From NCBI GenBank assembly GCA_014281115.1, contig JACONQ010000010.1, positions 682,001 through 746,000 on the forward strand: DNA of 64,000 nt. Direction: 5' to 3'. This DNA comes from Laburnicola sp. R22_1 (lineage: Eukaryota; Ascomycota; Dothideomycetes; Pleosporales; Didymosphaeriaceae). Shown in pieces: positions 55,906-64,000 of this stretch; the first letter of the stretch is position 1; each line of letters begins with the position of its first letter. The notes beneath the pieces were generated by a model. That model did not search any database and was not told the origin of the DNA. It saw only the letters and a list, made by a program, of their open reading frames with translations. Made by a program: the position numbers and the translations under genes.

Positions 55906-56816
55906 TTAGCTTTCAACCTCAAGCATATCCTTCAGGGCCTTTTCAGAAGCTCTGAGCCAGCGTCCTCTTTCCTCGAGATCGTCACCAATACCTCCGCCCT
56001 CCTCTCTCCGCCGCCTAGCCTCTTTTGCAGCTGCTACCGTGCCTTGCTTTTGTGTTTCCAGCGGTTTCAGCTCACGTTCCAATTTTTCCAACTCGCGCGT
56101 ACGATTAGGCAAGGACGACTGCAGCTGTGACAGCTGTGCATTTAGAGCGGCGACTTCCGCCTCACGCTGCTGGACTAGGAGGAGTGTGTCTGGTAAAGGA
56201 AGCGCGAGCTCTGGGTTATCAGAGGCTGGTGTCTGCTCGTTCCTCAGCCTTTCAATATTTGCTTCTAGACCTTCAATCTCTGCCGGCAGCGATGCTAGTT
56301 GTTGCGTCCTCAGTTGCACGCACTCATACCGCAGTGACAATTCCCGTCCCTTGGCCTCGAGTTGTTGGAGTATCTCTGCGACCTCTAATTTCCGTTCCTT
56401 GAGGCTCGCTTTCAGCGCAAGGATTTCCTTTTCTTTCTCCTCGTTGTGGGCGGCTTCGACGAGACGCGGTGGGTTATCGGTTATGCCACGGAGGAACTTC
56501 TCTTTTGTGACTTGCTCGACGTAGCTGAAGCGTAGTTTTCCGAAGAGTTCCTATAGCCGTTAGAGCCTATGCGTGAATTCCAAGCGCGACCGCGCACCTT
56601 ATAGTGTTGAAGATCTGCCTGCAAAGCTGCTGGGTGGGTGTCGCCGTTTTGCTCGCTGTCGTCTGAGACTGCGGAACTGCGCTTCTGTGCGGATTGCGGG
56701 AGATCTTTGGGCGCGAGCGTCTCTGCTATGGAGACAATTTTGAGGGTTTGCGACTGTTGGAGCTGCTCTAGAGCGGCGACGGGCGTGGCCGTCTGGGATG
56801 CTCGCCGGGGCGCCAT
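55906..56816 (-). CDS. probable kinetochore protein Sos7
   Basis: Two exons (56598-56816 and 55906-56550) give 287 aa. After a short N-terminal region with QSQTLKIVSIAETL there is the block ALQADLQHYKELFGKLRFSYVEQVTKEKFLRGI, read across the intron, which resembles the start of the Sos7 coiled-coil domain. The rest, residues 100-285, is almost entirely coiled coil (heptads rich in Leu, Glu, Arg, Gln). Sos7 with Kre28/Zwint-type partners binds the KNL1/Spc7 arm of the outer kinetochore. The length fits S. pombe Sos7. The assignment rests on the VTKEKFLR region; a generic coiled-coil protein cannot be fully excluded. Confidence 0.75.
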
Positions 56817-57015
56817 CGCGCTTTCGTTTACAACTTCACTGACGTTTGCGAATCGTGGGGTGTTTGTTTTGAGGGCGGACGCGTGGGGCTGACGCGGACA
56901 GGGTACACCTCGGCAGGAGCTCTAGCGCCGCCCGAGCACACTGTGAACTGTGATTGTGGACTTCAACATTTGTACACCCATACTGCACCCTCCACGCGTA
57001 TGAACTTTTCTCGCT
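56817..57015. promoter_or_regulatory. bidirectional promoter, Sos7-like / RS-rich gene
   Basis: Only 199 bp separate the start codons of the two divergent genes, so their promoters and leaders must overlap. Confidence 0.75.
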
Positions 57016-58318
57016 ATGGCTGATGACGAAATTGACGATGAATATGCCGCCCGTCTACTCAAGCAGGACGCAGCGGATGCCGCGAAAAAATACGAACTAG
57101 TTGGCATAGATGCCTTCAACCCGAAGAGGTGCGTTGCATGCCTCTATTGCGGTTCCTAAATGTACAGCTACCCAGATACGGCTTTGGACGTAATTGACAG
57201 ACGTTAGATCGCGGCCAGGAGCCCCGAAACCAAACACAAACTTTCTGCGGCACATAATCCGGCAGACCGATAGTCATAATGCGGCATTGCTGGCTAAAGA
57301 GGCGGAGGACTCGCGGGCACGCCTGCGACAGATGAATAAAGGGAACGAAACTGAGCACAAGCGGGCCTCCGGGCGCGGAGACCAGGAGGTAGGCAGACTG
57401 ACACCCCCCGATGCGAGCGACAACGATACAGGCCGTCACAAACGCAGAAGGCGGGACCATTCGGAAAAGGACGAGCAACCCGATAGCCGGGGGAGACGAG
57501 AGCATCAGGAAAAAGCTCGAGGTTCTGTATCGAGACGAGATAGATCAAGAGACAGGAGGCAGAAGAGGAGACGAGATGATAGTGAGGAGGGAGAGCGGTC
57601 CGCACGGAAATCGAACCGTCGGCATAAAGACCGTCCCTCGGGATATAGTAGCGACGACGAAAAACGTCCACGGCATAAAGAGCGTTCTAGTCACAGGCAC
57701 AAGAGACGGAGATCGGGTTCTCGGTCTAGAGCCCGCGTGCGCTCTTCCTCGCCTCCTCATAGCAGCCACCACAGGTCATCCCGCCACCGTCAAAAAGACC
57801 CTTCTCCAAGACGCGCTACTAAGGGCTCCAGGCGACATGCAGACGATTCCCGGGCTGCCCGCGAAATAGAAGTTCCAGTTGGGCGATCTTCCTCTCCTAG
57901 CCATGTTTCTGATCCACTCGAAGCCATTGTAGGACCTCTCCCTCCACCCAGGGAGCCAGCCGTGCGCTCTCGCGGTCGCGGTGCGCATAAGATCAATGCA
58001 ACGGACATGGATACTCGTTTTTCCTCCACGTATGATCCCGCGATGGATGTCCAGCCGCCCTCCGACGACGAAGCTGATCTGGGCGATGCCGTTGAGGCCT
58101 TTCGAGATCGCCAGCGATGGAAACAACAAGGTGCAGAGAGACTAAAGGCCGCTGGTTTTACCTCTGAGCAGGCCAAGAAGTGGGAGCGGGGAGATGAGAA
58201 AGACGAAGAGGATGTGAAGTGGGTGGCACGAGGTCAAGCAAGAGAATGGGACAGGGGGAAGGTAATCGACGCGGATGGGGATGTCGAGTTCAAGGCAGAG
58301 TTTGGAAGGCTGAAGTAA
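57016..58318 (+). CDS. RS-domain nuclear protein, probably splicing-related
   Basis: Two exons (57016-57128 and 57208-58318) give about 407 aa. The N-terminus (MADDEIDDEYAARLLKQDA ... FNPKR) and the next block RPGAPKPNTNFLRHIIRQTDSHN are conserved in fungal proteins. Residues 80-230 are dominated by Arg, Ser, Lys, His and Asp (RRRRD, RSRDRRQKRRR, HRHKRRRSGSRSR), a typical RS domain of nuclear speckle proteins. The C-terminal 130 residues are again conserved: IVGPLPPP, MDTRFSSTYDPAMDVQPPSDD, and WKQQGAERLKAAGFTSEQ, ending in EWDRGKV. Fungal databases often label such proteins pre-mRNA-splicing factor 38B, but I cannot confirm orthology. It shares a promoter with the Sos7-like gene. Confidence 0.8.
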
Positions 58319-59215
58319 TGGCTGGCACAGTACTGTGCTTCTCCAGATCTCTTGCATCCGCTGCATCTGTCTCGCGTTGGGACGTAGTTTAGTACGGATG
58401 AGCTGGTTGGCTTGACGCAAAATGAGCAAGTGATACAAGACTATCTCATTAAATCATACGGCATCATCCTCAATCAGACGGGACAGCAGTTGTTCCGAGC
58501 GTCCATTCGCTGGTTCTACATATAAAATACAATAAAACAGCATCTCCAGGGCTCTCATGATGCCAGCAATAACAACACCTGCACCTGTAGGCACCTGAAT
58601 CCATGGATCCATGAATGGTGGTGGAGCACGGGAACAATCCGCCAACCAATTGTGTCGTCCGACGTCATCCTTGGCACGTGACGCTAGCTGGCTGATTGGC
58701 AGGTGCGACGTGTACACCGCCCCTGCCTTATCGATGGTTGCCGGGTTAGGTGGGGTAAACAACAGGGCCAGAGCTCTGCAGGTCGTGCCTAGCTTTCTGC
58801 CCGTCCGACTGCGCCTGCATATTGCACACCTGGGCACACACACGAAGAGAGCCGCTGCCGACATTTACAATCGCCCCGTTTATATCCGTCACGGCATCGA
58901 TCTCATACTTCGATAAAACCGACGTCGTCCTTCCGAGCTGTCCGCCGCGGCTGGACACGCTCTGGTTGGGCCAGCGCACACTCACTCGACCGTCTCCAAG
59001 CCTCACTATTGCTACACCTGCTGGGACGTGGCAGTCAATATATTTCATCGTCTGCGCTGCCTGCTCGCCTGCGACCCCTTCGTTGTTATTACTTTCGCTT
59101 TCCGTCCAGACCACAATCAAACCGAACCACTGTTGGGACTCTCGGAGCGAGGTAGTCAACTGCGTGGACCCACGGCGTTTGCGCCGCGCAACTCGAGGCT
59201 GCAAAATCGACCGAA
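58319..59215. other. intergenic, upstream of the cytochrome b561 gene
   Basis: This 897-bp spacer separates two plus-strand genes. Open stretches overlap on both strands and show no conserved motif. It probably contains the promoter and leader of the cytochrome b561-domain gene. Confidence 0.5.
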
Positions 59216-61648
59216 ATGTCTGGGCTATCCGAGCCAGGCAGCGGGGCCTACTCGTCCAACACCATGTACGTCGGGGATGGAACTTGGGACTCACAGAGAA
59301 ACACTTTTCTGCTGCCCAATTTACAAGGCTTGAATCTTGCGACAACACAATATAATGGTATGGTCTCCACCCCGTGCTATGTTCTAACTAACCTTTGTTG
59401 ATGCAGGTATGGGAAATCGCTTCCGAAACATGAACGGTTATCAAGGCCTCATCCAAGCCCACGGCATTTTGGCGGCCATAACATTCCTTTTCGTAGTCCC
59501 AGCTGCTATCTTTGTCGCGCGATTCTATCATCGAAACCCACACATGGCGTTGCGCTTCCATATCTGGTTACAGATAGGCACCGTCTTTTTGTCAACCGCA
59601 CTCTTCGTGCTGGGCTTCCAAGCAGTGGGTTTGAAAAGATCCTTGACCAATCCACACCATGGAATTGGCGTCGCACTCTACACCCTCATTATGGTCCAAG
59701 CAATTGGAGGATGCGTCATCCACCGGCGGGAGAAGGGCAAGGAGCGATACAAGATACCTTTGAAGTTGATGGTATGTGCAATTAGCTCTTCCTATATGGA
59801 TGCTGACGAGTATAGCTTCATCAATGGCTAGGAAGGATGGTTGCGCTTCTGGGCATTGTACAGGTGCCTCTGGGTCTAACACTGTACGGCTCACCAAAGA
59901 TGCTCTTCATTTTGTATGCGGTCTGGGCATTCCTTCTTCTATTTGCATGGTTTGTTCTTTCCTACCTCAACCAGCCAGAAGTGGGCTTTGACGACCGGGG
60001 TACCTATATCACAGAAACCTCTGCGAGTAGCAGCCGCAGAAGCCGAAGTCACCGCGGCCACGGCTTGGGAGCGCTAGCGACTGCTGGAGCCGCAGGTGCA
60101 GGTTTAGCAGCTTTGAAGAACCGATCCCGCAGTCGCAGTCGCAGTCGCTTACGACCGGGGGGTTATAGAACAGAGCCTAGCACGCACCCCAGTTCGCATC
60201 CTTCAGACTCATATTTGAGTGAAAAACATACACGCGACAGACGAGACAAACGTACCTGGCGGGACCGACTACTGGGTGCTGGCGCGGCTGCCGGCGGAAT
60301 CTTTGCTATTAAGTCGCTCTTCAACCGCAAGAAGCGTGCCCCGACCGAAACAGTGAGCGATGTCAGCTACAGCCGACCTATAGGTCCATCTGAGGTCACA
60401 CAGACCGATTTGAGTCGTCTTGAGGAGGGAAGGGCTCCTGCCTCGCCAGGCCGAGATCATTGGCGTCGCGTGGAGGAAAGAGAAGCTGCTCAAGCGGCTG
60501 CCATGGGAGCAAGCCCTTTACGCCAGGGTCACCGGCCCGCACGAAGCGCCACGTCGATCGATTCATTCGACAGTCGAACAAGTTTTAACGATGACCACGA
60601 GAGACCTAAAGATTCACATAACCTACGCAATGGAATAGCCGCTCTCGGGCTTGTAGGATTCATGAAGCACCAGTGGAATAAAAGGAGGAACAGAGGAGAA
60701 GATGAGCGTGTTGCAGCATTAAAGCAGCAAGATTTGGAAGAAGAACGAATTGCTCGTGCCAATAGCCAACGAAGGAAATATACCGCAGATGGACAACCGG
60801 GAAGAAGAAATAGACCGCCATCCACCATCTTCTCAGAAAGTGATATTTCGGGCACAACTCCTGCTCTGTCCCGGCCTCCTCCGCTACGCAGTAATGCAAC
60901 CCTGACACAGGCAGAAACAACGGCAGGGCCTTCGACAACCCCAGGACCACCAGTCGCAGATCCGCACGGCGTACTTTCCGATTCTGGATCCGAGGCATAT
61001 ATATCGGCGGGAGGTCGGCCTCATCGAAGACACCGCACTGGGGACACTGGAGCCCTCGCTGCTGGAGCAGCTGCGACCGCGGCATCAGCGGGTTCCCCGT
61101 CAAGAAGAGACAACAGTCAGCGACGAGGCAGCCGTGATGGCAGCGTCAACTCCCCACCCGTGTCTGTCAAAGTCAAGATGCATAACGATGGCCGTCATGT
61201 GACGCTTAGACGGCTTAATGAGGAGGAGGCTGCTGCTGAACGTGAAGCACAGAAGAAGAACCGCCATCGAAGAAACAGGGATGGCAGTATGAGTTCGCTG
61301 AGCAATTTGGAAAACAATGAGCGATGGCGGCGTACGGCAGCAAAGGAAGCTGCCCAGGCGCAGGAAGCCGCACAGGCGACTGCACCGATGTCGATGCCCG
61401 AGCCATATATTCCTCCACCACCCCCAGGTCCGCCTCCTGGAGCTGCATCAACTCAGCGAATGCCCCTGCCCCCTCCGCCTCCTATTCCAGGAGCAGGTGG
61501 GAGCGCGTTGAGCAGCCCCCCTGGTACTCAGACATACGGTACCGAGACCGACGTAAGCAACTACGACTCGAATAGAAGACGGCGGAGAGCAGAAAGGGCA
61601 CAGGCGAAGCAAGCGAGAATGGGTGGGAGCCGCGTTGAGTTCTCATAA
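59216..61648 (+). CDS. cytochrome b561-domain membrane protein with long RS- and Pro-rich tail
   Basis: Three exons (59216-59357, 59407-59771, 59816-61648) give about 779 aa. Residues 50-240 form a eukaryotic cytochrome b561/ferric reductase-type membrane domain. It has helices with the conserved histidines: IQAHGILAAITFLFVV, MALRFHIWLQIGTVF, NPHHGIGVALYTLIMV, and LHQWLGRMVALLGIVQVPLGL, plus a fifth helix FILYAVWAFLLLFAWFVLSYL. Four His residues at these positions should ligate two haems. No DOMON domain or signal peptide precedes it. After it comes a tail of more than 500 residues: Ser/Arg repeats (SRSRSRSR), Ala/Gly-rich hydrophobic patches, basic RRNRGEDER segments and, near the end, a proline run PPPPPGPPPGAAS. 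The splice join at exon 3 restores the haem-binding LHQW, supporting the model. Confidence 0.88.
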
Positions 61649-63246
61649 TGACTGTTACGAATGGTAAGCGTAATGATTTCGATTGTTTTGTGTGCATTTA
61701 CAGGCTGTTGAAGCATGAGGGTAAAGTGTCTATATATCTTGAAGCTGCAGGGGGTGGGTGGCACCATCGATAATAACGATTTATGGAGTTTCTACTCGCC
61801 ATTGGTGTGTAGATGCATGCGAACTGTCTTGACCTGGCAAGAGCTAGCTTGACTGTGGTATTGATTCGTGAGAGAAATACAGCTGGAGCTCGGCGATGAT
61901 GCAATTGTGTGCCGGTAGATCAGGAGCGATTGGACCATAGCATGTTCAACATCCATTTATGTGTCTGCGCGTTACATCGTCTCGGCCCTTGGTGCATCTG
62001 GCTCGTGACGACCGTCTCAGGCACGAAAACAATCGAGGCCCCGCCCATGCTCCGCTGGCTTTCTTCATTTGCTGGTCTAGGCAGCGTGTTCTGCAAACCG
62101 GGCAAACGGCCTCACGGCGGGCCACCAAGACGGCAGACGAGGTCCGCAGACGGGCCTTTGTGTCGGTCGAGGTTATAGCCGTGGTCGCTCCTCGCCACGT
62201 ACTAACGTAGAGACGTAAATGAATCTCTCTCTCCCTCTCTCTCTCTCTCTCTCCTCGCCACGTTCGACAGATCGGCGACTCCTCGAGAACTCCCAGCAAC
62301 ACCACTGATGAACCGGTTGGAACGACACACCAAAAGCTCAGCAAGTCTACGTCTACGCCTCGATCTTATACTGGCCAGCGTCTCGTTATCCCAAGATGCA
62401 TACTTCCCTGGCTGCCAGCTACCTATTCCAACCCTCTCCGGAGCGCGTGGACGTGGAACGACGCTGCCTGCGTTGACAACGAGAGCATGCGAGGAAAGGA
62501 CAGGACGGGAGGTCGGCTCAGCGGACACTGACACCGCTGCTTCCAAGTGCGTCGGGAAGCGACATGGCTAGCGGCACATCATGGGGCGACCGTTTCGACT
62601 TGTCGCAGCCGCAAGCCTTGCTCATGGACCCAAGCAGCGGCAGACCTACCCTATCCTGCAGGGCGTGGACGAGCCCACCGATGCCACCGATGGTCGGATG
62701 TCTGTCGGTTAGTGTTCTCGCTCTGCTAGTCGTCCCTAGTCTTGGGGTGCGCCGCCCGTCGTCCAAGAACGCCATCATCGTTATTTTATTACTCACGCGT
62801 ATCTAGCGGCAGCACCAAGTCCTCACATGTACCGGTAGCTGCGTCCCAGGCGTCCCAGCCAGCTGGACGGGCGCCTCACATCTCCGGAGGCTGGTGCATG
62901 TTCGCCGACGTTCCACTTCCCTGTCCACACATTATGGGGACCTGTCAATCAGGGGTCCTGGCCGCTTCTCCACACAGTTTCATTGGACTCTCGTAGCAGC
63001 CGTATCCTAGCTGACCTGCTGCTGCTAGCACTGGCCTAATGCGGCTGTGAGCCAAGCCTTTACGGTTCTTGAGTTAGCCAGTTCCAAGGTTGTGAGTGGG
63101 CGTCCCTTCGAGCAGAATGACCCCAAGCACGCAAAAATGTCTACGCGCAGCATGCCCAAAGCTCTTTACATTCCTCGGTTCCCCGTGGAGACTGCGTGCT
63201 TATGCAGGAGGGGCAGGTCTGCTTTCACCGTCCCTCTAGCTATCTC
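61649..63246. other. long intergenic region with a CT microsatellite
   Basis: These 1.6 kb lie between the cytochrome b561-domain gene and the Zn2Cys6 gene. Apart from a dinucleotide repeat I see no gene, RNA or mobile element. Confidence 0.5.
62225..62253. repeat. CT/GA dinucleotide microsatellite
   Basis: A nearly pure run of CT units with one C insertion, located in the intergenic region. Confidence 0.9.
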
Positions 63247-64000
63247 ATGATGTCCTCCTCAGTTACTACATCTATTCCCGTCAAAAGAGCTTGCGATAGG
63301 TACGTCTCGACTGCACTCTCCTCAAGACCACCACCACTCATGCCATGACCACAGCTGCCATCGACGCAAAGTCAAATGCATCGGCGAAGGTACAAACCCA
63401 TGCAAGAATTGTGTTTCCGCAGGACTTGCTTGCACATACAATGCTATCCCCCAGAAGAAGGGACCTAAAGGAAGCCGCGCAAAAGTCCTTTCAGAGCTGC
63501 GAGAAACCCAGCGGAATGCCCAGCTCGCGACAGGTCTTCCCCATGAGCTATTCGACAGTCGTGCTCCTCCAACCACTTTTGCGCGGACTCCCGGATTGCT
63601 GCCGCCCACTCTCATAGAGAGCTGCCTCGAATTCTTCTTCGCCAACGTCTACCCTTCACAACCGATGCTTCACCAGCAACGCGCCCAAGAAACTATTATG
63701 AGCGTCGAGCACTCGGCCGAAGCATACTGCATGATCGCTGCTTTATGTGCATATGTCATGATTCAAGCCAACATGACGCTTTCTCCCAACGTTCTCCCGC
63801 GTCCTGAAATGGCACAACTTTCTAACGTCGCAGTCGGACACATTCTGTTGGAGGAGGCGGTGCGAGTGCGGAAAGGCTTCGACTACCTCGAAAACCCGAC
63901 GCCCATGTCTATCTTTACATCGTGGCTCTTCTACGGGTGTTACTTGGGGTTGGGCAAGGATAGTACAGCCTGGTCTTTTCTTAGGGAAGCCACTACTCAG
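63247..64000 (+). CDS. Zn2Cys6 fungal transcription factor, 3' end outside the window
   Basis: Exon 1 (63247-63299) and exon 2 (63355 to beyond 64000) give at least 233 aa. The intron splits the zinc cluster: VKRACD from exon 1 joins SCHRRKVKC in exon 2 and completes C-x2-C-x6-C-x7-C-x2-C-x6-C. A basic linker follows, NAIPQKKGPKGSRAKVL, then a short helix (LRETQRNAQL) suited to dimerisation. From about residue 105 the fungal-specific regulatory domain starts: LIESCLEFFFANVYPSQPMLH, then AYCMIAALCAYVMIQ and SIFTSWLFYGCYLGLGKDSTAW. The frame stays open to the last base, so the C-terminal two thirds are missing here. The target genes are unknown. Confidence 0.93.

Noticed and set aside
61649..63246. 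Several 60-110 codon frames on both strands
   Set aside because: They overlap each other, lack conserved motifs and splice partners, and include the CT microsatellite.

Overview
The window looks like a piece of nuclear chromosome from a filamentous ascomycete (Pezizomycotina), most likely a Dothideomycete. Genes are split by short introns, mostly 45-100 bp, with GTRNGN donors and YAG acceptors. Recognisable genes include fungal SLA2, REV3, SLU7, PIG-S, a Sos7-like kinetochore protein, eL37 and Sec61 gamma, plus plant cell-wall hydrolases (GH105 and GH5 with CBM1). The placement is my inference from gene content and intron style; no marker gene was compared. Exon limits were worked out by hand from splice signals, reading phase and family conservation.

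Layout: 0-6 kb holds a TPR protein, a frame-broken serine beta-lactamase-like gene and the GPI-transamidase subunit PIG-S. At 6-10 kb an Allantoate-permease-type MFS carrier and a GH105 unsaturated glycuronyl hydrolase are transcribed divergently from one 963-bp spacer. HSP90 follows with a heat-shock element and TATA box. From 13.2 to 15.3 kb lies a complete but inactivated pogo/Fot1-like Tc1-mariner element, 95 bp upstream of a SelW-like (Rdx) gene. At 16-23 kb are two large uncharacterised fungal proteins.

From 23.4 to 25.3 kb the DNA becomes AT-rich, with signs of decay, and carries a remnant of a kinase-like gene. It is followed by a MAPEG protein, a small coiled-coil protein, a Gfo/Idh/MocA oxidoreductase, a DCAF11-like WD40 protein, Sec61 gamma, a CFIm68-like RRM protein and a multidomain GH5 endoglucanase.

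From 40 to 64 kb the content is mostly housekeeping: SLA2, SLU7 and REV3 (head to head), a PHO84-type phosphate carrier, eL37, a Sos7-like kinetochore protein head to head with an RS-rich protein, a cytochrome b561-domain protein with a long disordered tail, and the start of a Zn2Cys6 regulator that runs off the end. No MAT idiomorph lies next to SLA2.

I found no rRNA, tRNA or CRISPR array. I did not find a clearly new multi-gene system. The most interesting items are the GH5 protein with a bacterial-style C-terminal module pair, the kinase-like remnant, the cytochrome b561 fusion, the REV3 overlapping upstream reading frame, and the transposon at the Rdx promoter.
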